NCBI GenBank assembly: GCA_021833665.1
Contig: JAKBES010000009.1
Coordinates: 1 to 34,001 of the forward strand
Direction: 5' to 3'
DNA length: 34,001 nucleotides
DNA from: Acidobacteriota bacterium
GTDB lineage: Bacteria; Acidobacteriota; UBA4820; DSQY01
Position numbers and translations under genes: made by a program. The notes under the pieces were generated by a model, which was given only the letters and a program-made list of their open reading frames with translations, did not search any database and was not told where the DNA came from. This document shows, one piece after another, positions 1 through 9,923 of the stretch; the first letter of the stretch is position 1, and each line of letters opens with the position of its first letter.

Positions 1-771
1 GCAGTTGGCGCAGACGTCGTTCTGGATATCCATGCCGGCGGCGGCGTAGGCGGCGACCTCGGCGTCATCCTGCTGGATCTCGTCCTTCCACGTGCCGATG
101 ACGGACATGTCGGAACGGGCGATGGAGGCCACGCAGTCGTTGGGGCAGCCGGAAAATTTGAACTTGAACTTGTACGGGAAGGGCGGGCGGTGCAGCTCGT
201 CCTGGTACTGGTGGGTAACGTCGTTGCACATTTTCAGGGTGTCGTAGCAGGCCCACTCGCAGCGCGCCATGCCCGCGCAGGCCGAGGGCGTGCGCATGCA
301 GGATCCCGAGCCGCCGAGGTCGAACCCGGCCTCGCCCAGCTCTTTAAAGCAGGGCTCCAGCTCGTCGGTCTTGGTGCCCAGGAAGACGATGTCGCCCGTG
401 GAGCCGTGCATGTTCGTGAGGCCGGAACCGTGGCGCTCCCAGATGTCGCAGAGCGTCCGCAGGGAACCACTCGTGTAGAACCACCCCGAGGGCTGGTTCA
501 CCCGCATGGTGTGGAAGTGGGCCACCTGGGGGAACTGCTCGGGCACGTCGCTGTAACGCCCGATGACGCCGCCGCCGTATCCCATGACGCCGACGATGCC
601 GCCATGCTTCCAGTGGCCCTTCTTCTCTTCGTAAGACAGCTCGAGCTGTCCCAGAAGGTCGTCGCACACCGGGCTCGTCTTGGAAGCGTTCTTGATTTCC
701 TTGACGAAGCTCGGCCACGGGCCCTTCTCAAGCTCGTCCAGCAGTTTCGTGTCCCTCTTCTGATCCGCCAT
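1..771 (-). CDS. dsrA: Dissimilatory sulfite reductase alpha subunit, partial (3' end beyond left window edge)
   Basis: Reverse-strand translation from ATG at 771: [38 protein letters not shown]...; ends [11 protein letters not shown] at the window edge; AGGAGG Shine-Dalgarno just upstream. Not in the ORF track because it runs off the edge. Confidence 0.93.
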   Translation of the reverse strand, partial: MADQKRDTKLLDELEKGPWPSFVKEIKNASKTSPVCDDLLGQLELSYEEKKGHWKHGGIVGVMGYGGGVIGRYSDVPEQFPQVAHFHTMRVNQPSGWFYTSGSLRTLCDIWERHGSGLTNMHGSTGDIVFLGTKTDELEPCFKELGEAGFDLGGSGSCMRTPSACAGMARCEWACYDTLKMCNDVTHQYQDELHRPPFPYKFKFKFSGCPNDCVASIARSDMSVIGTWKDEIQQDDAEVAAYAAAGMDIQNDVCANC

Positions 772-885
772 CACTAGTCCTCCTAAAATCCACGCCTAGG
801 ATCATCTGGTCGCGGCTGCCTGACCTACGTGCCGAAAATCCTCCTCCGATGATGGTGCTCCACCGTTCCTTGGCTCATCGCCGGC

Positions 886-1974
886 TCACGTCCTCTTTCT
901 TGTGGCCGCCATGGCCACGGTCCGGTACGCCATGTGGGCGAACTTGGTGTACGGTGCGAATAAGAACAATGCGAAGATCAAGACCAGGTGAACGAAGTAG
1001 ACGGTGTACATGGCGGTCACCAGTTGCCCCGTGCGCAGGAGCTCGGCGGCGATGCCCGTGCTCACGATGCCCACGAGGATCAAAAGGAAGGACCAGTCAA
1101 AATACGTCGTGGCCTTCCTCTTTTCTGCATCCGCCAGGCGGTCCCCAAGCAGGATCAAGCCGCCCACGAGGACGACCGCCGCGCAAACGTTGGCGAAGAT
1201 CTTCCACGGATTGGTCCAAGCCAGCGGCGTGTGCATGAACCCCGCCATGGTGCCGATGCCCACCACCGTGCCCATGAGGGCCAGCCCCGCGAAGCCCCAG
1301 AGGGTCAGCAGGTGGCCCCAGAAGCGGTTTTTCTCCTTGCCGCATTCCTTGAAACGCTTGTGGGTCATGATCTCCACGGCGGCCGGGATGATGCCCGCAA
1401 GGATGGAGCCGTCCGCCCCCGAGGACCTCAGTCCCTTGATGAATTTGAAGAGCCCCATGGCGAAGGCCAGGAGCACGAGGCCCGACACGGCGAAGAAGAT
1501 GGGTTCGAGCACGTGAAGGGGGAAGACGTTGGCGAACTCCCTCGGCTCCGTGATTTCCTTGGGCCCCCAAAGGGCCAGGGCGCCGAAGACGAGAATCCCG
1601 GGGACGAAAAGGACGGGCCACGCCTTGGGGCTCGTGGCCATGCGGCTCAGGCACGACGGCGCGGCGAAGTGCTGGATGGCCTGGTTCCGCAAGGCTCCCA
1701 GCACGTTGCCGGGCTTGGCGCCGCGGGGGCACAGGGTGGTGCAGTCTCCGCAGTTGTGGCAGAGCCAGAGGGCCGGGTCCGCCAGAAGCTTGTCCTTGAG
1801 CCCCCACTGGGCCAGGATCATCTGCTTCCTCGGGAAGGGCGAGTCCTCGGGCGAGAGGGTGCACGCCACCGAACACGTGGCGCACTGGAAGCCCTTCTTG
1901 AGGTCGCCGCCTCCGGAAGCCAGAACATTCTTGATGAACTCGGTGTCGGGCGTGAGAAGAATGGGTTCGGCCAT
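886..1974 (-). CDS. qmoC: QmoC, quinone-interacting membrane-bound oxidoreductase subunit C (Fe-S + cytochrome b)
   Basis: 362 aa; N-terminal CxxC Fe-S motifs (CATCSVAC, CHNCGDCTTLCP) followed by a multi-helix membrane region; adjacent to qmoAB. Confidence 0.93.
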   Translation of the reverse strand: MAEPILLTPDTEFIKNVLASGGGDLKKGFQCATCSVACTLSPEDSPFPRKQMILAQWGLKDKLLADPALWLCHNCGDCTTLCPRGAKPGNVLGALRNQAIQHFAAPSCLSRMATSPKAWPVLFVPGILVFGALALWGPKEITEPREFANVFPLHVLEPIFFAVSGLVLLAFAMGLFKFIKGLRSSGADGSILAGIIPAAVEIMTHKRFKECGKEKNRFWGHLLTLWGFAGLALMGTVVGIGTMAGFMHTPLAWTNPWKIFANVCAAVVLVGGLILLGDRLADAEKRKATTYFDWSFLLILVGIVSTGIAAELLRTGQLVTAMYTVYFVHLVLIFALFLFAPYTKFAHMAYRTVAMAATRKRT

Positions 1975-2130
1975 GTCGTCCTCTTCAGAGAGGTGAGGAA
2001 GCGAGGAGGTGAGGAAGCGAGGAAGGACGAGCCGCCGGTCTTGCCTTCATCGCCGCTTCCATCTTCCCGCCTCCCCTTCTTCCTGACTTCCTAACTTCCT
2101 AAGCTTCCTTGCTTCCTAACGTCCCGACGC

Positions 2131-4386
2131 CTAGAACCCCTTGTAAGGATTGGGGCCGATCTCCCGGATTTTGTCCATGAACTCGTTGATGAGGACCGGC
2201 AGTTTGCCGTACTCGTTGATGGCGAGCTGGGTGACCTGGATCCGCTCCGACTCGAGCTGGAGCCGCTGCAGCGTCTCCTTCACGTTTTCGAGGCGGCGGT
2301 TGGCGAGCTCGCTGCCTTTGGCGAAGTGGCACTGGTAGTCGTCGCCGTATTTGCAGCCCACGAGCATGACGCCGTCGATGCCCCCGGAGAGCGCGTCGGC
2401 GATCCAGACGATGTTCATGGAGCCCAGGCACCGCAGGGGGATGATCCGCACGCTCGGGTCGTACTGAATCCTGTTCATGCCCGCGATGTCCAGGGCCGGG
2501 TAGGCGTCGTTTTCGCACATGAAGACCAGGACGCGCGGCTTCTCCTCGTCTTCCTCGGGAACCTCGATGGCCTTGATCTGAGAGGCGATCATGTCCACCG
2601 AGTAGTTCTTGAAGGAGATGATCCGCTCGGGGCAGGCCCCCATGCAGATGCCGCACCGCCGGCAGCGATAGGGGTTCGGTTTGGGCGTGCCCTTCTCGTC
2701 CTCGTCCAGCGTGCCGAAGGGGCACTCCTCCGTGCAGCGCTTGCACTGGGTGCAGCGCTGGAGGAAGAAGCTCGGGAAGGACATGTCCCTGGACCGGGGA
2801 TGGACCGCCTGTCCCTGGGCCGCCAGCTCCGTGGACTGGATGGCCTTCATGGCCGCGCCCAGCGCGTCCTCCTGAGCGTGGCCCGAATCCATGGGCGCCC
2901 GCACGGTCCCCGCCGCGTAAATGCCCGTGCGGCGCGTCTCGTAGGGGAAGCACACGAAGTGAGAATCGGGGAAACCGTAGCGCAGGAGCGGAAGATCGGG
3001 ACCCTGCCTGTAGGTCAAGTGGAGGATCTCGGTGCCCTCGTGGGCCTTGAGCTCCTCGGCCTTCTTTTCGGCCTCCTGGCGCTGGGTGTCGGACTCATTA
3101 CGCAGGACCTTGGCCTGGGCGTCGTGGAGCTGCCGGATGGCCTCGCCGTCCGCGGAATTGGGAACCATGCCCGTGGCCAGAACCACCAGGTCGACCACGA
3201 CCTGGATGGACTCGCCGAGCAGGGTGTCCTTCACGCGCACCGAAAGCTTGCCGCCCGCGGCCTTGCCCACGCCGTCCACCTCGCCCTTGGTGAGGAAGGT
3301 CCCGGGATGGTTCTGCACCTTGGCGTAGTACTTCTCGTACTGGCCGGGTGTCCGCATGTCCTTGTAAATGATGTAGACCTTGGCGTCCGCGTTCTGCTGG
3401 TGCACGTACTCCGAGTGCTTCAGGGTGGCCATGCAGCACACGGAGGAGCAGTAGGGCAGATGGGCCTGATCGCGTGATCCCGCGCACTGGACGAAGAGGA
3501 CGCTCTCCACGGCCTTCCCGTCGGAGGGCCGTTTGAGGGGTCCCGCGGCGGCCATTTTTTCGAACTCCACGTTGGTCACCACGTCGGGCGTCAGGCCGTA
3601 GCCCAGGTGCCCCAGCTTGGACGCGTCGTAGGGCTTCCAGCCTGTGGCCATGACGATGGCGCCCACCCGGTGGACGATGGTGCCGCCGTCTTTCAGCAGG
3701 GTCACATCGAACTGGCCGGGCTGGCCCGAGGTCTGGGTGATGGACGTGGAGGTGTACACCTTGATCTTGGGATGGTAGGTGGCGGCCTGAATCTGATCCG
3801 CCAGGTCCGCGGGCTCCATCTCCGTGTACGGGGCCTGCCGGGGGAAACGGCTCTTGAGCGTTCCCACGAAGCCGCCCAGTTGGGCCTGCTTCTCCACCAG
3901 CACCACTTCGTAGCCCGCCGCCGCCGCTTCCAAGGCCGCGGTCAGGCCGGTGACGCCGCCTCCCACCACGAGGATGGCCTTGCTCACTTCATCGGACACG
4001 GGCTCAAGGGGCTCCATCTTCTGGGCCTTGACGATCCCCATGCGGAGGTAGTCCTCCGCCATCATCTGGGTGTCTTCATCCTTGGGCTTCTGGCACCACG
4101 CCACGTGCTCGCGCAGGTTGACGCGTTCTTGCACCATGCACGGGTCCAAGGCGAAGGCCTCAGCCTTCACGCGGGGGGAGCAGGCGGCGATGACCACCGA
4201 GTCCACGGCGCCTTCCTGGAGATCCTTGTGGATCTGCTCGACTCCCTCCTTGCCGCATAGAAAGGAGTGCACGCGGCAGACGGGAGCCTTGTATTCCTTC
4301 TGGGCCACCTGGGCCAGCTTGTCCGTGTCGAGGGCGTCGCCGATGGAACACCCGCTGCAGATGTAGACGCCAAGTTTCTTATCCAT
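2131..4386 (-). CDS. qmoB: QmoB, HdrA-like flavoprotein with ferredoxin and MvhD-like C-terminal domain
   Basis: 751 aa; MDKKLGVYICSGCSIGDALD start, FAD motif VVGGGVTGLTAALEAAAAGYEVVLVEK, two 4Fe-4S motifs, MvhD-like tail. Confidence 0.94.
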   Translation of the reverse strand: MDKKLGVYICSGCSIGDALDTDKLAQVAQKEYKAPVCRVHSFLCGKEGVEQIHKDLQEGAVDSVVIAACSPRVKAEAFALDPCMVQERVNLREHVAWCQKPKDEDTQMMAEDYLRMGIVKAQKMEPLEPVSDEVSKAILVVGGGVTGLTAALEAAAAGYEVVLVEKQAQLGGFVGTLKSRFPRQAPYTEMEPADLADQIQAATYHPKIKVYTSTSITQTSGQPGQFDVTLLKDGGTIVHRVGAIVMATGWKPYDASKLGHLGYGLTPDVVTNVEFEKMAAAGPLKRPSDGKAVESVLFVQCAGSRDQAHLPYCSSVCCMATLKHSEYVHQQNADAKVYIIYKDMRTPGQYEKYYAKVQNHPGTFLTKGEVDGVGKAAGGKLSVRVKDTLLGESIQVVVDLVVLATGMVPNSADGEAIRQLHDAQAKVLRNESDTQRQEAEKKAEELKAHEGTEILHLTYRQGPDLPLLRYGFPDSHFVCFPYETRRTGIYAAGTVRAPMDSGHAQEDALGAAMKAIQSTELAAQGQAVHPRSRDMSFPSFFLQRCTQCKRCTEECPFGTLDEDEKGTPKPNPYRCRRCGICMGACPERIISFKNYSVDMIASQIKAIEVPEEDEEKPRVLVFMCENDAYPALDIAGMNRIQYDPSVRIIPLRCLGSMNIVWIADALSGGIDGVMLVGCKYGDDYQCHFAKGSELANRRLENVKETLQRLQLESERIQVTQLAINEYGKLPVLINEFMDKIREIGPNPYKGF

Positions 4387-5659
4387 GGTGAGCGCTCCTT
4401 ACAGCGCACTGGAGGGCCTTCAAGGCCGCACCCGTCGCGTCCTGCACCGTGGCCGAGACCTCCTCAGGCCGTCTCACGCACCCCGCGCCGTAGAACCCGG
4501 TCTTGCCCGGCCGGTTGTCCACGAAACCGAACTCGTCCAGCGTGGCGGCGGCGGGCAACCCCTGGGTCTGGGGCACGATGCCGGTGGCCAGCACCAGAAG
4601 GTCCACCCGCTCCGTGATCTTCTTGCCATGGAGCACGTCTTCCACTTCGAGGATCACGTCCTTGGTGGCGGGGTCTTCTTCGACCTTGGCCACTTTGCCC
4701 TTGATGAGTTCCACCATGGGGTCCGAGCTCACCTTGGTGTAGAAGTCTTCCAGGCGCCCGGGCGTGCGAATGTCGATGTAGAAGATCTTCACCTTCGCTT
4801 CGGGATAGGCGCTCCGGACGTAGGTGGCCTGCTTGAGCGAGGCCGAGCAGCACACCGCCGAGCAGTAGGGCAGGTGATTCTCGTCGCGAGAACCGGCGCA
4901 CTGCACGAAGGCCACCGTCTTGGGCTCCTTGCCGTCGGATGGGCGGAGGATCTTGCCCTGCGTGGGTCCGCTGACGGAGGCCAGCCGCTCCATGATGACG
5001 TTGGTGACCACGTTGGCGCAGCGGCCGTAGCCGAGGTTGGTGATCTTGGAGGCGTCGTAGGGAACCCATCCCGTGGCGGCGATGACGGCCGACACGCTGA
5101 TGGTTTTGGTTTCGGCCTTTTGGTTCAGATCGATGGCGCCGTAGGCGCATGCCTTGACGCACAAGTCGCAGCCGGCGGGGCATGCCTCCCGCTCCAGGGC
5201 GTAGAGGGCGGGGAAGGCGTTGGCCTGGGGAAGATACACGGCCTTCGTCTTGCTCATGCCGTAATCGAACTCGCTGGACCGCTCTGCGGGACAGACTTTG
5301 ACGCATTCTCCGCACTGGGTGCAGGCATCCGTCACGTACCTGGGCGAAATCTTGACGGTGGCGGTGTAGTCGCCCGGCGAACCCGCGAGATCCTGGACCT
5401 CGGCCTGGGTGAGCACCTGGATGCTGGAATTGGACTTCATGCGCTTGAAGTTGATTTCCAGGCCGCAGGCGGGCGGGCACAGCTTGGGGAAGTACTGGTT
5501 CATCCGGGCCACCCGTCCCCCGAGGGATGGCGCTCTCTCCACCAGGACCACCTGGCATCCCGCCTCGGCCGCTTCGATGGCCGCCGTGATGCCGGCCACG
5601 CCGCCGCCGATGACGAGGACCTTCTTCGCATCGGGCTTTCCAGAAGCTTCTTGCGTCAT
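4379..5659 (-). CDS. qmoA: QmoA, HdrA-like FAD protein
   Basis: 426 aa; VLVIGGGVAGITAAIEAAEAGCQVVLVERAPSLGGRVARMNQYFPKLCPP; 8-nt overlap with qmoB start. Confidence 0.94.
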   Translation of the reverse strand: MTQEASGKPDAKKVLVIGGGVAGITAAIEAAEAGCQVVLVERAPSLGGRVARMNQYFPKLCPPACGLEINFKRMKSNSSIQVLTQAEVQDLAGSPGDYTATVKISPRYVTDACTQCGECVKVCPAERSSEFDYGMSKTKAVYLPQANAFPALYALEREACPAGCDLCVKACAYGAIDLNQKAETKTISVSAVIAATGWVPYDASKITNLGYGRCANVVTNVIMERLASVSGPTQGKILRPSDGKEPKTVAFVQCAGSRDENHLPYCSAVCCSASLKQATYVRSAYPEAKVKIFYIDIRTPGRLEDFYTKVSSDPMVELIKGKVAKVEEDPATKDVILEVEDVLHGKKITERVDLLVLATGIVPQTQGLPAAATLDEFGFVDNRPGKTGFYGAGCVRRPEEVSATVQDATGAALKALQCAVRSAHHG

Positions 5660-5683
5660 GCTATTCCCTGCCTCTTAGGACGT

Positions 5684-6517
5684 CTATGGGGCTGAAGGGG
5701 CCGACGGCGCCGCTGACTCGGCGGCCTTCCGCCTGGCCTCGATGACCGACTTGCGAACCTTCATGGTCCGGTCCCCGAAGAGGCTGAACCGGAGCCACTG
5801 CATGGCGAAGTCCAGGAGTTCCTCGTCGTCCATGGCGATGGCCTCCGCCAGGGCTTCGTCCACCTCGAAGTACTCCATGAACTTGGTCTCGAACACGAAC
5901 CGGCGGAAGCGGTCCAGGTCATAGCAGGCCATGTAGACCATGTCGAGCTTGCCGGCGGGAATCCCTTCGGATTTGCTCCAGCCGGGGTGAAGCATGAGCG
6001 ATTTGAAGGAGGCGCCCATCATGTCGTACTCTTCCACGCCCTGGTTGGCGATCCACTCCCGGACCGTCCATGTGCGGCCCTCGCCGTGCCCCTTGCAGAG
6101 GTCCTCCTTGAGGAGGAAGTGGAAGGCGTGGTCCGTGGGGTTCGGGTTCTCGGGTTCCGCCGCCCCCAGCGGGTACATGCGGCACGCCCAAGGCCGGTCG
6201 CCGTAGACCGAACAGCCCTGCTCGCCCACGAAGGGACAGCGCTTGGCCTCGCCCTCCATCTTGAGCAGGACCACGGGGAAATTGGGTTCGCTGGTGACAC
6301 CCGTGATGGTGTGCTTCTCCAGAAAATCTGAGGAATCCATGTTCAGGACGCGGGTCAGTCTCAGGACGTCGTAGGGCGTGAGCACGATGGAGACGTCCTG
6401 GCAGCAGCACGTGAAGCACGAAACGCCTGGGCGGCATTCGAAGACGAAACGCTCGTCCGGCTTCATTCGCGGATAGTCTTTAAGGATGGTCTCTCGGGTA
6501 ATGGGCTTGTCAGTCAT
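5684..6517 (-). CDS. YkgJ-like cysteine-cluster protein (UPF0153-type putative metal-binding)
   Basis: 277 aa; [29 protein letters not shown]...[25 protein letters not shown] pattern. Confidence 0.85.
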   Translation of the reverse strand: MTDKPITRETILKDYPRMKPDERFVFECRPGVSCFTCCCQDVSIVLTPYDVLRLTRVLNMDSSDFLEKHTITGVTSEPNFPVVLLKMEGEAKRCPFVGEQGCSVYGDRPWACRMYPLGAAEPENPNPTDHAFHFLLKEDLCKGHGEGRTWTVREWIANQGVEEYDMMGASFKSLMLHPGWSKSEGIPAGKLDMVYMACYDLDRFRRFVFETKFMEYFEVDEALAEAIAMDDEELLDFAMQWLRFSLFGDRTMKVRKSVIEARRKAAESAAPSAPSAP

Positions 6518-6797
6518 GGAGGGGTTCCTTCTCGGCGAGAATGCCGTTTTTCAAGGCGTCCCGGGACCAAACGGGCAAGGGGCCCTTGTCCCCGGTGGCG
6601 GGATCCATTCGGTGGCGGTAGGACGCGGACACGTTGAACTGGCTCTGCATCCACTCCCAGCCGCGCACGAAGTAAGGGCAGTCGTCATTGAAACACACGA
6701 ACTGGAACTCGCCGCTCCAACTTCCCATTTCGGGATTGGCCCAGCGGGCCATGGGCTGGCTGCAGTGCGGGCAGAGGACCGGCTCTTCCAGAGTCAT
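6510..6797 (-). CDS. Small zinc-ribbon-like protein between aprA and the YkgJ-like gene
   Basis: 95 aa; CPHCSQPM...[18 protein letters not shown]; 8-nt overlap with the downstream YkgJ-like start. Confidence 0.8.
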   Translation of the reverse strand: MTLEEPVLCPHCSQPMARWANPEMGSWSGEFQFVCFNDDCPYFVRGWEWMQSQFNVSASYRHRMDPATGDKGPLPVWSRDALKNGILAEKEPLHD

Positions 6798-6817
6798 TCG
6801 GGCGCCTTAAAAGAAGT

Positions 6818-6847
6818 GGAGGCCCCCGCCCCCCCGCGGGGGCCTCC
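6818..6847 (-). terminator. Strong hairpin between aprA and the downstream zinc-ribbon gene (terminator or attenuator)
   Basis: Perfect 12-bp stem GGAGGCCCCCGC / GCGGGGGCCTCC with 6-nt loop, followed on the minus strand by CTTCTTTTAA. Confidence 0.65.
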
Positions 6848-6887
6848 GTCAATTAGGAACTGATCAACGGGCGAGGAGTTCGTCCTC

Positions 6888-8792
6888 CTACGCCTGCGGG
6901 AAGATGTGCTTGATGGGACGTTTGATCATCTCCCAGTTGCCCGTCTTGGGATCGCACTTGCAGTTCGCGAAGACGAGCCAATCTTTGTCGTTGATCTTGG
7001 GCGTATCGGCGCGGAAGTAGTAGCCGGGCCAACGCGTCTCTTCACGGAACAGCATGGTGCGGACGTGCGCTTCGGCCTGCCACATACGGTGCTGGTTCTC
7101 CCAGCAGCGCATGAGCTCATGCAGGTTGGAGGCGGCCAGGTTCGCCGCGTCTTCCTTCAGCAAGCCAAGGAGTTCCAGCGCCCGCTCGAGCTGAGCCTTG
7201 TTGACCATGAACTGGGAGGACACGCCGCCCGCGTACTCGTCCATGATCTTCTGGAGGCGGAACATGAACATTCTGGGCTTGATGTAGTTGGGGTTGATCT
7301 CGGGATCGGTGGTGGCGTTCTTGTGGGCCTCGAAGGTCTCCATGGGCTTGAGGATCGCGGCCTTGAGGGCGTCGATCTCGGCCTGGTCAACCTTGGGCTG
7401 CGTGTTGTTCTCCACGATGAACTTGATCGCCGCCTTGGCCGTGATGCGCCCTTCGGCGTGGGAGCCCGAGGAGAACTTGTGGCTGGAGGCGCCCGAGGCG
7501 TCGCCGGCGCAGAAGAGGCCCTTCACGGTGGACATGTTGTCGTAGCCCCAGAAGTACTCGCTCTTGGTCTCGGCGGTCTGGAGATCGGCGGGGCCGGAAA
7601 CCCAGGCGCCTGACGCGCCGGAGTGGGAGCCGATGAAGTAGGGCTCGCAGGCGGCGATCTCGGAGCTCCTGGTCTCGGGCTCCACGTTGCTGGCGGCCCA
7701 GAGAATGGCCTGGGAGATGGTCATGTCGAGGAAATCTTCCCACGCCTCGGACTCGAGTTCCTTCATCTTTTTCTTGTAGGCCTTCGGATCGTCCTTGTAC
7801 TGCTCGGCGATCTTCTGGATGGCTTCCTCGGTCCGCATGAAGATGGGGCCCTTGCCCTCGATCAGATCGAGCATGCCGAGGTAGTTGCGGAGGTTGGCCG
7901 GGATGGGCTTCACGCGGCCGTAGGGGCCCCAGTTGTCCAGCTCGGGCCTGCGCTCGACCATGTACTCGCCGCCCATGGCGTTGGTGGCGCGGGACTTGAA
8001 GAGCAGGAACCACGCACCCACCGGTCCGTACGCATCCTTGAAGCGGACGGGGATGAAGCGCACTTCCTGGCAGGTCATCTCGGCGCCGGCCTTCAGGGTG
8101 AAGTAGGCCGAAGAGCCGGAGTTCCACGGCGGATACCAGGCGCGGCCGAGGCCTTCGCCCATGCTCCGCGGCTTGAAGACGTGCACGGCGCCGCCCATGG
8201 TGGCCATGGTGGCTTTCGCCTTGAAGATGTAGAACTTGTTCTCGCGCACCGAGAAGCCCACGGCGCCGGCGACGCGGTCGCCGTCCATGAGGGGCCCGAC
8301 GATGAACACGCGCTCGAAGATCTGGCCCACGCCGCTCTGCAGCAGGGCGTTCTTGGCGGCTTCCGCCACGATCACCTTGTAGGATTCGCCGTTGATCATG
8401 AGCTGCCAGCGGCCCTCATGAACGTAGGCGCCCTTCTCGTCCTTCCAGATGGGAAGGCCCCACTTCTCGAAAAGGTGCACGGTGGAGTCCACGTGGCGGG
8501 CGATGTTCGCCACCAGGTCCTCGCGGGTCACGCCCATGAGGTCGTTGCGGACGTAGTCCACGTAATCCTTGACGCTGTTGGCCCCGTCCTTCAGGCCCAC
8601 GTACTGGTTGATGGCGGAAAGGCCCATGGCCACGGCGCCGGAACGGTCCATGGCGGCCTTGTCGACCAGGGTCACCTTCAGGCCGTTCTGCTTGGCCCAG
8701 TACGCTGCTTCCACCGCTGCTCCGCAGGCAGCCATGCCTCCCCCGAGGATCAGGAGGTCGGTCTCTACGACGACGGTCTCAAAGTTGGCCAT
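6888..8792 (-). CDS. aprA: Adenylylsulfate (APS) reductase alpha subunit
   Basis: 634 aa; FAD-binding N-terminus TDLLILGGGMAACGAAVEAAYWAKQNGLKVTLVDKAAMDRSGAVAMGLSAINQY; downstream of aprB. Confidence 0.97.
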   Translation of the reverse strand: MANFETVVVETDLLILGGGMAACGAAVEAAYWAKQNGLKVTLVDKAAMDRSGAVAMGLSAINQYVGLKDGANSVKDYVDYVRNDLMGVTREDLVANIARHVDSTVHLFEKWGLPIWKDEKGAYVHEGRWQLMINGESYKVIVAEAAKNALLQSGVGQIFERVFIVGPLMDGDRVAGAVGFSVRENKFYIFKAKATMATMGGAVHVFKPRSMGEGLGRAWYPPWNSGSSAYFTLKAGAEMTCQEVRFIPVRFKDAYGPVGAWFLLFKSRATNAMGGEYMVERRPELDNWGPYGRVKPIPANLRNYLGMLDLIEGKGPIFMRTEEAIQKIAEQYKDDPKAYKKKMKELESEAWEDFLDMTISQAILWAASNVEPETRSSEIAACEPYFIGSHSGASGAWVSGPADLQTAETKSEYFWGYDNMSTVKGLFCAGDASGASSHKFSSGSHAEGRITAKAAIKFIVENNTQPKVDQAEIDALKAAILKPMETFEAHKNATTDPEINPNYIKPRMFMFRLQKIMDEYAGGVSSQFMVNKAQLERALELLGLLKEDAANLAASNLHELMRCWENQHRMWQAEAHVRTMLFREETRWPGYYFRADTPKINDKDWLVFANCKCDPKTGNWEMIKRPIKHIFPQA

Positions 8793-8806
8793 CTTTTTCC
8801 TCCCTC

Positions 8807-9247
8807 CTAACCTTTCAGGGTGAAGATCGCGTTAAGGCCCGAGGATTCGGGCTCGGTGAACAGCGCATTGCTTCCCAGATCGGCCTTGGTGGCGAACCCG
8901 CCGTCAGGAACCGCCGCCCCTTCGGGGGTCGTACGGATGGGGAACTTGAAGCGTTTGACCATGCCGTTGCGGAACTTCACGGTCCACATGATGGAGTCGG
9001 TGGAACGCAGCGGGGTGACCGCGGCGCCCATGGGAACGAAGTCCGCGTAGCCGCGGATCTCGATGGCCTGCGTCGGGCAGATCTTGACGCAGTTGTAGCA
9101 CTCCCAGCACATGGAAACGTCCTGGTTGTAGGCCTTCATTTTGTCCTTGTCCAGGACCATGAGGTCATTGGGGCAAATGTGCTGGCATGCTGTCTTGTCC
9201 AGCGCCTTGCACCCATCGCATTTTTCAGGATTCACATAGCTTGGCAT
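8807..9247 (-). CDS. aprB: Adenylylsulfate (APS) reductase beta subunit
   Basis: 146 aa; MPSYVNPEKCDGCKALDKTACQHICPNDLMVLD...MCWECYNCVKICPTQAIEIRGYADF. Confidence 0.97.
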   Translation of the reverse strand: MPSYVNPEKCDGCKALDKTACQHICPNDLMVLDKDKMKAYNQDVSMCWECYNCVKICPTQAIEIRGYADFVPMGAAVTPLRSTDSIMWTVKFRNGMVKRFKFPIRTTPEGAAVPDGGFATKADLGSNALFTEPESSGLNAIFTLKG

Positions 9248-9442
9248 CCGCTAACCTCCACTCGGATCAGAACCAGTGCCAGCACTTGGTCGTCACGAAG
9301 AAGACCAGTCCTTTCCGTCTTGTACCCTCGATTAAGCCCCCGGGGCGGATCGCACCTCCTTTCGTTCTGGTCTTACGCGGCCCGCAGGAAAATCGGGGGG
9401 GATTCATGGGTGACATCCCTTCTCGTCCTCAGGGGCCGCTAA

Positions 9443-9458
9443 ATTAATAACTATTAAT
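9443..9458. promoter_or_regulatory. AT-rich perfect inverted repeat upstream of aprB
   Basis: ATTAATA-AC-TATTAAT, 7-bp arms with 2-nt centre, within an AT-rich intergenic region of a GC-rich window. Confidence 0.4.
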
Positions 9459-9923
9459 TCAGAGTCCCCCGCGATCTTCCCTAGTGAGTATTGGGCTAGG
9501 GCTTCCGTCAATTCAATCCATTGCAAATAAAGACAAAAGGCGTGGGCGAAAAGACCCATTACGAGGTGTGAGCGGACCCCTGCCCTTTGGTTTCAAGCAA
9601 TTATGCGAATAATAACATAGTGCTCTATATGCACTTAGGTATCCTTACTTTTAGTTATTTTGGGTGATCTGAACACCTGCTCGGTCGAAGCTCCGATAGG
9701 CCAACAGCTTGATTGTAAAGGTTATATTCAACCGTAAAGGGCTGGCAAGTGGACCCATTCTAAGTGACGAGATGGACCTGCATACCCGCTAGATCCAACT
9801 TGGTTATGCATGAGGCTCTCCCCATTTCCGTGGTATAGTGCGCCCTTTCCGGGCCCCTGTGGCCCAGATGGGTACCTGGGAACCCCGTCGGAGCGGATTG
9901 CTTTAAGCGGCTGGAGTCGCGCC

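Noticed and set aside
988-2094. Long plus-strand ORF (368 aa) opposite qmoC
   Set aside because: Shadow ORF caused by high GC; composition is low-complexity Arg/Gly/Ala/Glu-rich and the antisense frame is clearly QmoC.
2326-3477. 383-aa plus-strand ORF (and similar ones at 4385-5695, 7623-8810) antisense to qmoB/qmoA/aprA
   Set aside because: Antisense shadows of well-supported conserved genes; no recognisable domains or SD context.
9610-9640. AGTGC-TCTATAT-GCACT inverted repeat as a second apr operator
   Set aside because: Only 5-bp arms; too short to distinguish from chance in this region.
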